Below are positions 1-7,149 of a stretch of 9,894 bases of DNA, one piece after another; the stretch's first letter is position 1; each line of letters opens with the position of its first letter. Position numbers and translations under genes: made by a program. Below the pieces are notes generated by a model. The model was not told where the DNA came from and ran no database searches. It saw nothing but the letters and a program-made list of their open reading frames with translations. The stretch lies in contig DHIZ01000024.1 of assembly GCA_002404055.1 (NCBI GenBank), forward strand, positions 46,679-56,572. The letters run 5' to 3'. Source of the DNA: Chloroflexi bacterium UBA4733. GTDB taxonomy: Bacteria > Chloroflexota > UBA4733.

Positions 1-2235
1 GACATCACCGAGTACATCGCCAAGAACACCGTCATCCCCCACCTCTTCCAGGCGGCCGAGCAGCAGTGCGAGATCGCCTTCCAGCCAGGCAGCGCCCTCT
101 GGCGACTGTTGCAGGAAGCCCCCGACCACTACATCTACGCCAGCGTCCAGAAAGGCGTCGACGAGCCGTTGCCGCCGGACATCGCGGCAGGCGTACAAGA
201 CGTCAGCCGCCGTGAGGGCTGGAACCGCCCAGCGGCCGAACCGTTCGCCCTGCCGACGGAGATCTGGCGCGAGCACGTCGCCCGCCGCACCCGCTGCCTG
301 GAGCTGCGGGAGACCTTGCGGGCCGGCACGGTCCAGCGTATTGACGACCTGATCACCCACAACCTGGATATCCGCCGCTTCGCCCAGGACGCCATCGAGA
401 ACTGCGAAGGGCCGGAGCTGCTGCGCGCCTTCTACCAGGCCATCACGACGGTCAGCGTGCTCGACCCCACCTGCGGCTCCGGCGCTTTCCTCTTCGCCGC
501 GCTCAATATCCTGGAGCCGCTCTACGAAGCCTGCCTGGAGCGCATGCGCGGCTTCGTGGACGACGCCGACCGCCTGCGCCAGGGCGAGCAGCGCTACCGC
601 GACTTCCGCCGCACCTTGCAGGCGGCGCAGACGCACCCCAACCAGCGCTACTTCATCTTGAAGTCGATCATCCTCAACAACCTCTACGGCGTGGACATCA
701 TGGAAGAAGCTGTCGAGATCTGCAAGCTGCGCCTCTTCCTCAAGCTGGCGGCGCAGGTGGAGCGCAGCGAGCAGGTGGAGCCGCTGCCGGACATCGACTT
801 CAACATCCGCGCCGGCAACACCCTGGTCGGCTACGCCACGGCGGAGGAGGTCCGCCAGGCCATCGGCGGCGGTCAGCAGCTCAGGATGGACTTCGACGAC
901 ACGATGCCGCGCCTCAACGCCCGCCTGGCGGAGACCCAGCACCAGTTCGCCGCCTTCCGCACCCTCCAGACCGACCTCGGCGAACCCGGCTTGCTGTCAG
1001 GCGCCAAGGCGGCGCTGCGCGACAAACTCAACGCGCTGAGCGCCGAACTGGACGGCTATCTGGCCGCCGAATACGGCATCACCGCCGACCAGAAGGACTT
1101 CGCCCCACGCTTCGCCAACTGGAGTGCCAGCCATCAACCTTTCCACTGGCTGGTGGAGTTCTACGGCGTGATGGACAAGGGCGGCTTCGACGTGGTGATC
1201 GGGAACCCACCGTATGTGGAGTACGCGAAGGTACGGTCCGCCTACGCCGCTCGGGGGTACTCGACCGAAAAATGCGGCAACCTGTACGCCTTCGTAGTTG
1301 AACGATCTCTCGCTCTGCAGCACGCGAGATCCCTATCTGGCCTTATCGTACCCCTGAGCCTTGTATGCACCGCTCGAATGCAGCCACTGCGTGAGGTTGT
1401 GGTGACATCTGCCGCGACATGGACGCCTTCATTCGATATGCGCCCGAGCTCGCTTTTCGACAGCGTTGCGCAAAGGCTAACCATCCTGCTTCGCCTTGGG
1501 AGGCCGATGCCCCAGGTGTTCGCGGGTGGTTACCGCCGCTGGACTCCCGACGAGCGACCGACCCTGTTAGCCGCCACGGTCTTCGGTTCACCCCGGCAGC
1601 GGGATGACACAGGACGGCGGGACGTCATTCCAAAGATTAGCAATGAGATGGAAGCATCCATCCTGGCCAAGTTGATCGGACCGCTCGTCGCCACGTCGGT
1701 TGACGAGTCGGCGCAACCGATCTTCGTCCATCGCATTGTTAGGTACTTCGTGAAGGCGTTAGATGCGGCGCCCCTATTCGTGGACCCCTCTGGGCGGCCC
1801 GGCAAGTCGGAAGACTATAAGGAGTTCAGGCTGCGCGCGCGCAGTCGAGCGGCGATCTGTGCGCTGCTCAACAGCTCACTGTTCTACTGGTTTTGGCGAT
1901 GCCACTCTGACGGCTTCCACTGCGGCTACGCTGACGTCTACCGAATGCCTCTTGGACCTGAGTTCTCCACCGGCGCCCTTGAAGCGCTAACGCAGCTACA
2001 GTCGCGATTAAACTCCGATCTCCAGACCAGAGCACTCACCAAGCAGATTTCAACGGTCAAGGGCCGCATAACCTACGAGGAGTTCTACCCAAAGTACTCC
2101 AAGCCCCTCATCGACGAGATCGACCGCGTGCTCGCCCGGCACTACGGGTTCAGCGAGGAGGAGCTGGACTTCATCATCAACTACGACATCAAGTACCGGA
2201 TGGGGCGGGACGACGCAAAGGGAGACGACACGTGA
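1..2235 (+). CDS. Type IIG / Eco57I-like adenine-N6 DNA methyltransferase-restriction protein, 5'-truncated by window edge
   Basis: The frame is open from base 1 to the TGA at 2233-2235, giving 744 residues; the N-terminus lies outside the window. Counting from the first codon, SAM-binding motif I is DPTCGSG at 155-161. The motif II region (GVDIMEEAVEICKLRLFL) starts at 231 and the catalytic NPPY is at 402-405. This I-to-IV order and the long spacer between them are typical of Eco57I-type enzymes, which transfer a methyl group from SAM to the N6 of adenine and often carry a nuclease domain N-terminally. A target-recognition region should occupy about 415-690. A conserved-looking C-terminal block (EEFYPKYSKP ... 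IINYDIKYRMG) occupies about 691-744. Third codon positions are almost all G/C before about 1240 and again after about 2070, but clearly relaxed between, which suggests an exchanged recognition module. Whether a nuclease domain is present cannot be seen here; a BREX PglX-like protein is a less likely alternative. Confidence 0.9.
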   Translation, partial: DITEYIAKNTVIPHLFQAAEQQCEIAFQPGSALWRLLQEAPDHYIYASVQKGVDEPLPPDIAAGVQDVSRREGWNRPAAEPFALPTEIWREHVARRTRCLELRETLRAGTVQRIDDLITHNLDIRRFAQDAIENCEGPELLRAFYQAITTVSVLDPTCGSGAFLFAALNILEPLYEACLERMRGFVDDADRLRQGEQRYRDFRRTLQAAQTHPNQRYFILKSIILNNLYGVDIMEEAVEICKLRLFLKLAAQVERSEQVEPLPDIDFNIRAGNTLVGYATAEEVRQAIGGGQQLRMDFDDTMPRLNARLAETQHQFAAFRTLQTDLGEPGLLSGAKAALRDKLNALSAELDGYLAAEYGITADQKDFAPRFANWSASHQPFHWLVEFYGVMDKGGFDVVIGNPPYVEYAKVRSAYAARGYSTEKCGNLYAFVVERSLALQHARSLSGLIVPLSLVCTARMQPLREVVVTSAATWTPSFDMRPSSLFDSVAQRLTILLRLGRPMPQVFAGGYRRWTPDERPTLLAATVFGSPRQRDDTGRRDVIPKISNEMEASILAKLIGPLVATSVDESAQPIFVHRIVRYFVKALDAAPLFVDPSGRPGKSEDYKEFRLRARSRAAICALLNSSLFYWFWRCHSDGFHCGYADVYRMPLGPEFSTGALEALTQLQSRLNSDLQTRALTKQISTVKGRITYEEFYPKYSKPLIDEIDRVLARHYGFSEEELDFIINYDIKYRMGRDDAKGDDT

Positions 2236-2390
2236 ACGGCGAGGTCAACTCGGCTAATGCGGCGCATCCCGAGTTGGAGACGGACGTAGAACATCCCTCG
2301 GTGCGGACGCTCAGAAGGCCGTATATGATCGGCTACAGGAGATTGGACCGGCACCACCTTATGGCCACCATGCGAGAGCGGTCATGTTAA
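2232..2390 (+). CDS. Small ORF overlapping the methyltransferase stop (52 codons), unknown function
   Basis: A GTG at 2232 overlaps the preceding TGA in a GTGA arrangement typical of translationally coupled genes. The frame runs 52 codons to TAA at 2388-2390. The product is basic in its second half (RTLRRPYMIGYRRLDRHHL) and matches no family I recognise. It may be the remaining N-terminus of a gene once downstream of the methyltransferase, since the same frame continues past the TAA for a further stretch without resembling a known protein. It could also be a chance ORF. The only support is the overlap and the lack of a gene in the next 290 bases. Confidence 0.3.
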   Translation: MNGEVNSANAAHPELETDVEHPSVRTLRRPYMIGYRRLDRHHLMATMRERSC

Positions 2391-2683
2391 CCCCGGCGGG
2401 CTGCAGCAGTGATTGACTCGAAGTGGTTGACGGATAACGTCTGTCATTCGCCGTCAGCCAGCCGGAAAAGCGATGTAGGCAAGCGGGGTCGGATTCACAA
2501 CGACGGCATCGGGTCGTGGAGCATTTCCGGTCCGTTTCGCAAAACGTGGGCACCTCCGGCCGAGGGGCATGCGCGTTAGGCATGGCTCAAACGGCATGAC
2601 ATTTTACCGTCGCCGCCTCTGGTGGACCGTCCTAACCTTTCATGCAAGCCCACGCCTGGCCTGACACCTGTCTTAGATCTGTG
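2391..2683. other. Gap between methyltransferase region and the convergent TrpF-Rpe gene; no gene seen
   Basis: No reading frame on either strand looks coding: short frames here have irregular composition and no ribosome-binding site. It is probably decayed sequence. The only structure noted is a small inverted repeat at its right end, listed separately. Confidence 0.4.
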
Positions 2684-2686
2684 TCA
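2662..2686. repeat. 6-bp inverted repeat (TGACAC / GTGTCA) at the stop of the TrpF-Rpe gene
   Basis: TGACAC at 2662-2667 and GTGTCA at 2681-2686 are perfect complements separated by 13 bases. The right arm overlaps the stop codon of the minus-strand gene. It has no T-run, so it is a poor intrinsic terminator. It might be a protein-binding site, the end of a lost element, or chance. Confidence 0.3.
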
Positions 2687-4099
2687 CGCCCCGGCGAGCG
2701 AGCTACGAAGAGTATCAACCGCTTCGCGTCGTGATCGAGCTTGCAGCAGATAATGGCCCGCAATGACATTGCTCACGCCAAGTTGACCGCACAGTCGTGC
2801 ACGCCGAGCGTTCATGTCTCGATCCACCCAGAGGCGAGGAGGCGGGGAGTGATGCGTGCCGCTCAGGGTACCTATCACCTGCGATATCCTGTGCCGGTAT
2901 GTCGAGTCGGCTGCCCTGCCAGACGGTCCTACAACACACAGGTTACTGATACCCCAGTCAAGCACCCGGGGGATCACATCCTCCAGACACCCTATACCAC
3001 TCCGGCTGCCTTCCAAGGCCACGCCTGGCAAAGCTCCCATGCTTTCTGCCTCGCGAAGCGCGACGCGTAATGACTCCATGGATGGCTCACGCTCAGCTTG
3101 GACATGCGCGAAGACTACTCCAAGGTGTGGATTGCTAGCCTGGAACTCTGCAATTACTTTGGGGATGATCATGTGATCGATTGTGAGAAAATGCACATCG
3201 TAGGGAAGATTGGGCGCCAAAGCAAAGAGGCTGCTGACGGAATTGTGCAGCGTAGGAGGTGTCGGAGGTGAAAAGGATCCATCGGAATGGTCGAGGTGGA
3301 ATCTGTCTAGGCCAGTTGGCAGGAAGTCTCCTACTACTGACTCCAACTGCTCCGACGTCACGTCCTTCAGTGCCAGAGATACGCTATGATAAGACTCCGG
3401 CCACTTCGCAGCAAGTGCCACAGATCGGTAATCGCGACCTTTTACGGAGTCGATGAAGCGCGCCATTTGTACCGGGTTCTTGACCTTAGTGGGTTGTCCC
3501 AAAGTATTCCTGAATTCAACGCCAGTTTGCACATCAACGCCAAACGGACCAATTAATCTAATTCGGTCCTGAACGTTCGCGACCGTCAGACCTCCCGCCA
3601 AAATGACAGGTACCCTACCACAAAGTCCTTTCGCCTCTAGCGCTTTGGCTTCATCAACGAGCGTTCCCTGTCCGCCTGTGTAGTTATCAAACAGATAGAA
3701 ATCTACAAGATCACGTGTCGCCCCAATCGCATGGACGGCGCTAGCCTCGCCTGGATCTACCACCTGAATGATTTTGGTCCCTTCGAGACCGGCTCCTCTA
3801 AGCTCCGCCAAGAGCGCTTCTAATGTACCTCTCTGCCACTGCCGGTGTAGTTGAAGGTGAGTGGTGCCCGTTCTGAGTAACATCTGTACTATTCGACTCA
3901 AAGAGGTTACCTTTGTAAGGAGAACAGTCTTGGTATGTGGATACCAACAGCGCATCTCGGCGGAAATGCGCCTGTACGTCACCGCTCGCGTTTCCTGAAG
4001 ACCGTCAATGGCGTGTAGCCCAAGAAAGTCCGCACCGACCTGTGCGGCAAGACGCGCTGTTTGGAGATCTCGGATGCGGCAGATTTTGCAGTAAACCAA
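2684..4099 (-). CDS. TrpF-like / Rpe-like double TIM-barrel fusion protein
   Basis: This 471-residue protein has two phosphate-binding barrels. Residues 1-220 resemble phosphoribosylanthranilate isomerase (TrpF): KIC with the general-base Cys7, the general-acid Asp138 in YLFDNYTGGQG, and phosphate-binding AGGL (168-171) and DVQTGVE (189-195). Residues about 235-471 resemble ribulose-phosphate 3-epimerase (Rpe): HLD at 268-270, DVH at 301-303, H332, and the VD of LWVDRDMNA (D426). The four likely metal/catalytic positions H268, D270, H303 and D426 are kept, but the usual Met after HLD is replaced (HSDG, S272). TrpF isomerises phosphoribosylanthranilate by an Amadori rearrangement and Rpe interconverts ribulose-5-P and xylulose-5-P; the real substrates here are unknown. 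No other trp or pentose-phosphate gene is nearby. The start is TTG at 4099-4097, because the protein then begins as TrpF proteins do; GGAAGGA lies about a dozen bases upstream. An in-frame TAG lies 16 codons upstream. Confidence 0.85.
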   Translation of the reverse strand: MVYCKICRIRDLQTARLAAQVGADFLGLHAIDGLQETRAVTYRRISAEMRCWYPHTKTVLLTKVTSLSRIVQMLLRTGTTHLQLHRQWQRGTLEALLAELRGAGLEGTKIIQVVDPGEASAVHAIGATRDLVDFYLFDNYTGGQGTLVDEAKALEAKGLCGRVPVILAGGLTVANVQDRIRLIGPFGVDVQTGVEFRNTLGQPTKVKNPVQMARFIDSVKGRDYRSVALAAKWPESYHSVSLALKDVTSEQLESVVGDFLPTGLDRFHLDHSDGSFSPPTPPTLHNSVSSLFALAPNLPYDVHFLTIDHMIIPKVIAEFQASNPHLGVVFAHVQAEREPSMESLRVALREAESMGALPGVALEGSRSGIGCLEDVIPRVLDWGISNLCVVGPSGRAADSTYRHRISQVIGTLSGTHHSPPPRLWVDRDMNARRARLCGQLGVSNVIAGHYLLQARSRREAVDTLRSSLAGA

Positions 4100-4903
4100 G
4101 CGAGCATTGATCCTTCCACAGGCCCTGTCCTGGTAAGGATTCTATCACTTGGACACCGCTCGGAGTTCGGGGCGCGCATACGTGTGCGCCACAATGGTGT
4201 GCGTCGTAGGTCACTTGGTAATCATCAGCCTTGATGTGTGTCATCTGGAGCAGTGAACGCTCGTGTGTTGCAAGCAGGCTGTGACGCACAATGCTACGGA
4301 GCACTCCGCACATACCACCATTGTTGGTTAAGTCGCGTGACGACTCGTCTGCCGATACAGTTGCCCGACCGTTGATAGCGGGAACGCAACCGGCGCGACC
4401 GTAACCAAGCGGGTCCGAATAACATCTCGATCGGCTCTGCCAGAGGCGAGGTGAGGCGATCAACGGCAGTAGCCAAATATGGTCCGGTCATGAGGCGTAT
4501 GGTCCAGTGGCGTCAGTAGCTGGTTAGATTCGGTTAAATGAATGGCGTGCGGTACTTGCCCATGGGAGAGTAGAAGGTGTGCGCCGTAACCGAAGACCGC
4601 TACGCCTCAACGTGCCGAATTGGCAGTCGTCGACAGCCACACCAATCCTTCGGACTCACTTCCCCCACGGCGCTCGGTTGCACCTGTTGGGAGAGCATTG
4701 CCCGGCTGCTTTGCTCGCCGGTGCGCTCCAGGGGGGCCCCATTAGAAGTGATGCTGTAGTACTGATGTGTGGCGATACTGATGATCGTGATAACAGCGAC
4801 TAGGTGCATATTTTGGCGGAAGCGGTATTCGATGAGAGATAGTCGTTGGCAGGTACCGAGGGGTGGTACATCCCACTTAAGATTGAGAGAAGGTAGCATT
4901 ACA
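4100..4903. other. About 800 bases without a convincing gene
   Basis: Several short frames exist on both strands: minus-strand frames between 4294 and 4491, and a plus-strand GTG frame at 4579-4803 preceded by GGGAG (74 codons, ending LMCGDTDDRDNSD). None has a recognisable domain or consistent codon use. The plus frame at 4579 is the least implausible. The stretch must hold the promoter for the minus-strand TrpF-Rpe gene and the plus-strand gene at 4904, but no clear -10/-35 pair was found. A spaced direct repeat at 4478-4508 is listed separately. The region may be decayed coding sequence. Confidence 0.4.
4478..4508. repeat. Direct repeat TATGGTCCNGT with a 20-bp period
   Basis: TATGGTCCGGT at 4478-4488 and TATGGTCCAGT at 4498-4508 differ at one base and are offset by exactly 20 bp, close to two helical turns. 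The spacing would suit a dimeric DNA-binding protein on one DNA face. They lie about 380 bp upstream of the minus-strand TrpF-Rpe start and about 400 bp upstream of the plus-strand small gene, so no target promoter is evident. Chance is possible. Confidence 0.3.
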
Positions 4904-5212
4904 GTGAATGAAGAGAGCATCCCACGCGCCAGCATGCCGCCTGCAGTCGTAGAAGATGTAATAACTGAACAAGAAGGTCGCCAGCTTGAGGAATGGTGGA
5001 TCGAACAGTGTAGGATCTTGAACATTGACCCATACGTTAATCCGACACTCTTGTTCGGCCCTGCGCCCCTTTTTGACCCGGAGAGTGACAGAGCTCGCCT
5101 TCTTAGGCGATACCTGGGTTGGCGTGCTGTCAAAAGGACTACCGACGTGCGTCGAAAATTGCAGGAAGAGGCCGTAACACATTACCGCTGGCCTAATGTT
5201 TCAAGCGGCTAA
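4904..5212 (+). CDS. Small hypothetical protein (102 aa)
   Basis: The start chosen is GTG at 4904, preceded by AGAGAAGG about ten bases upstream. The frame is open back to 4769, but the extra N-terminal residues (ILMIVITATRCIFW, then basic) look unlike the rest and have no good ribosome-binding site. The product is charged and probably soluble: an acidic, helix-prone segment (VVEDVITEQEGRQLEEWW, 15-32), a proline-rich centre (NPTLLFGPAPLFDPESD), and a basic C-terminal half (ARLLRRYLGWRAVKRTTDVRRK). I do not recognise the family. It stands alone, 41 bases before the end of a transposase relic on the other strand, and may be an island cargo gene. Confidence 0.5.
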   Translation: MNEESIPRASMPPAVVEDVITEQEGRQLEEWWIEQCRILNIDPYVNPTLLFGPAPLFDPESDRARLLRRYLGWRAVKRTTDVRRKLQEEAVTHYRWPNVSSG

Positions 5213-5253
5213 CTCCTTCCCTCCTGGAACTGCGTATCGGATCGGGTAGAGGT

Positions 5254-5731
5254 GCAGGCGCTGTCGGCCACCGCGACGACGACGCGGTCAGCCTGCCAAA
5301 GGCGCGTGACTAGGAGCAACTGCCGAACCTAGTCGGGCAGCGTCTTGTGGTGCCGTCCCCGCTCCGCATCGTAGCGCTCGGACGGCGCAACCGCGGTGAG
5401 TGAGAAACGGGAGGGACCAGACCCGCCCCGCCCAGGCGATCGAGACGAGCAGCAGCGAGCTCACCCAGCGCAACCCGCTGGCTTTCACGAAGTGTGAACG
5501 GCTCGAAGGCACCGGCATCCCGGTAGATGCACTTGGCCGCGATCCGCGCCCCCCGTCGCCGCTAGATCGTCTCATCCACGCCACCACGATCGGCCCCGTG
5601 GGGACGAACGCCGCTAGCAGCAGGCCCAGCAGGATGCTGCTGACGGCCAGCCCCGCCACCCGCAACGTCGCCGCTACCGTCCGTTTGCCTGGCAACGGCA
5701 GCGCGCTGGCCACCAGCCCTGCGCTAAGTAC
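5254..5731 (-). pseudogene. Decayed IS4/IS701-type DDE transposase
   Basis: Translating the minus strand in all three frames recovers successive blocks of one transposase family. About 5731-5575 gives LPGKRTVAATLRVAGLA joined directly to ILLGLLLAAFVPTGPIVV. About 5579-5515, in another frame, gives VDETI, a stop, then RRRGARIAAKCIYRDA. About 5520-5400 gives SRSHFVKASGLRWV and IAWAGRVWSLPFLT. A further frame gives TAVAPSERYDAERGRRHKT with a stop soon after, then LWQADRVVVAVADSA. The order and spacing match members of this family that I know, with the first catalytic Asp in VDET and the second in VADS. The segment normally linking the first two blocks is missing, the C-terminus with the catalytic Glu is absent, and at least two stops and three frame changes are present. 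A 141-residue frame here (5288-5713) looks like a membrane protein only because it crosses these blocks. The gene cannot be active. Confidence 0.8.
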
Positions 5732-5784
5732 ACGTCAACACAAGAGCGGTATGGAATCCTGCCAGGAGAGCCAGCCCCAATATT

Positions 5785-5803
5785 CCACACCCGACTTGTG
5801 TGG
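5785..5803 (+). repeat. Inverted repeat CCACAC / GTGTGG upstream of the phosphoribosyltransferase-like operon
   Basis: CCACAC at 5785-5790 and GTGTGG at 5798-5803 form a perfect 6-bp stem with a 7-base loop (CCGACTT). It is about 60 bp upstream of the likely -10 element. It could be an operator half-site pair or a weak hairpin from the relic element next to it; no T-tract follows. Confidence 0.3.
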
Positions 5804-5823
5804 ACGCGTACTAAGAGCCATAC

Positions 5824-5871
5824 TCGGCGCGAAAACTCTGGCGCGTTCGCCGCGAAAAGTCGTGGTATAGT
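5824..5871 (+). promoter_or_regulatory. Probable promoter with a 14-bp direct repeat for the phosphoribosyltransferase-like operon
   Basis: TATAGT at 5866-5871 matches five of six bases of the -10 consensus and lies about 105 bases before the start codon. Just upstream are two copies of a 14-mer, TCGGCGCGAAAACT at 5824-5837 and TCGCCGCGAAAAGT at 5847-5860, matching at 12 of 14 positions with a 23-bp period. The second copy covers the -35 position, where no consensus -35 hexamer is visible. This arrangement suggests a regulator binding site, either activating a weak promoter or repressing it. Confidence 0.4.
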
Positions 5872-5976
5872 CAGAGTTCGGGTCGACATCGTCTTCCGTC
5901 CTGCAAGAGATATGACGACCCTACCCAACCGCTCAGCCCACCCCAAAAATGGCCAAAGTCGAGTAAGGAGGTAGAA

Positions 5977-7149
5977 ATGACCTGCCCATTAGAGCGGAAT
6001 CACTCGTTCCATGACTCCCTCTTTCTAACCCAGGAGGATATTGTGGGTAAACTCGAGTTTGTCGAGGCGATCGAGCAAACTGATCCATACATCAATCAAC
6101 TCCAGCCACGAACGAACTACTACGAGAGGGTACGCCGAGCATTAAGTTATGTTCCCGACGAACACAAACGAGCAGCCCTCACCGTGTTTGCAAACGCTAT
6201 ATACCTTCCTAGGCATCTTCTTGAAGAATCATGGCAATTCCTGTTTGAGGAAGTTGCCCAAAGTTACCACCAAGGTAAGACCAAGGAGTCATTTCTCGAC
6301 AGCTTCAAAATCTTCGAGCTTGATCCTGCCGGTATGACAGATGATTTTATTCACGGGAATTCTATTCCCGGACGGCTAGACAGACCAGAGGATCGCATTG
6401 TTAGTCTAGCGGACATGGTAAGCGAACTCCTGCGACTCACAGATGCACAAGGAGAAATGCTTGCACAAACACAACAAGTCGTAAACCGGCTATTCTCTAA
6501 GCCACACTGGATTCTGCTTGTCGACAATTCCCTGAGCGGGCAGTCTCTAAAGTCCGAATTGAAGCGCTACTGCAGTGTCCTGGATCTAGTCGCCGACTTC
6601 GCTCGTCGACCGAAGATCATCGTTCTTATACAAGTCTACACTTCCGACGCGCGGCGGGCCATCGAATCCGAGATCGGCAACAAGTACTTGCCATCTATAG
6701 ACATTCGCCACGCCCTATTCTTCGACGATCGCTTCAAGATAACAGCAGATAGCTGTATGCTTGTCCAGGATCGAGCAGTCAGAGAAGCCATCAAAGGTCT
6801 CTGCTCATGGCTGGCGCAGGATGTTTTGGCTCACGATCCGGTCCTCGATAGGATGCGATCTAACAGCGATGGCGACGTATCCCTGGGCTTTCGTTCCGGT
6901 GCTTGGACGTTGGTCACCAGGCAAAATTGCCCGAGTAACTCGCTGCCTATTCTATGGTATGCACCCCAGCAGGGCTGTCCAGTTGAAGGAGGGCATACCT
7001 ATCGGGGACCTTTTCCTCGGGGCCAATCTAGGATATCAGCTGAGCAGGAAAGTGTTACATCTACCAGATTTCGACTCCTGTTCGAAGAGGCGACCAAAGT
7101 GAAGGTGATAGATAAGCTACGCCAAGAGGTATCACGAAGTGATGAATGA
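5977..7149 (+). CDS. Phosphoribosyltransferase-like protein (PRTase-CE-type), first gene of a two-gene operon
   Basis: The start is supported by AAGGAGGT at 5965-5972, four bases before ATG. The 390-residue product is cytosolic, without signal peptide or membrane segment. Residues 177-190 (HWILLVDNSLSGQS) match the type I phosphoribosyltransferase PRPP loop: a hydrophobic strand, acidic residue(s), then a small Ser/Gly-rich turn. The usual second acidic residue is Asn184. A following strand is KIIVLIQVYTS (213-223). The C-terminal motif CPSNSLPILW (317-326), followed by YRGPFPR (341-347), resembles a Pro-Asn-Ser/Thr-Leu-Pro-x-x-Trp signature I associate with phosphoribosyltransferase-like proteins described from bacterial conflict systems. 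Its end overlaps the next gene by 11 bases, so the two are probably translationally coupled. Codon use is more A/T-rich than in the methyltransferase, consistent with transfer. Enzymatic activity and a defence role are inferences. Confidence 0.72.
   Translation: MTCPLERNHSFHDSLFLTQEDIVGKLEFVEAIEQTDPYINQLQPRTNYYERVRRALSYVPDEHKRAALTVFANAIYLPRHLLEESWQFLFEEVAQSYHQGKTKESFLDSFKIFELDPAGMTDDFIHGNSIPGRLDRPEDRIVSLADMVSELLRLTDAQGEMLAQTQQVVNRLFSKPHWILLVDNSLSGQSLKSELKRYCSVLDLVADFARRPKIIVLIQVYTSDARRAIESEIGNKYLPSIDIRHALFFDDRFKITADSCMLVQDRAVREAIKGLCSWLAQDVLAHDPVLDRMRSNSDGDVSLGFRSGAWTLVTRQNCPSNSLPILWYAPQQGCPVEGGHTYRGPFPRGQSRISAEQESVTSTRFRLLFEEATKVKVIDKLRQEVSRSDE

Noticed and set aside
4005..4463. 152-residue minus-strand ORF containing MCGV, like the start of a class II glutamine amidotransferase
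   Set aside because: Nothing after the MCGV matches that domain, and the ORF's end overlaps the TrpF-Rpe gene in another frame.
4547..4575. Stretch GGTACTTGCCCATGGGAGAG resembling the 3' part of a 5S rRNA
   Set aside because: The preceding 80-90 bases lack the rest of a 5S rRNA and no closing stem is present; judged chance similarity.
5288..5713. 141-residue minus-strand ORF with hydrophobic segments resembling a membrane protein
   Set aside because: Its pieces match fragments of a DDE transposase, and the missing pieces lie in the other frames; it is a decayed transposase.
6354..6370. Perfect 7-bp inverted repeat CGGGAAT-TCT-ATTCCCG
   Set aside because: It lies inside the phosphoribosyltransferase-like coding region, has a short loop and no T-run; no role is evident.
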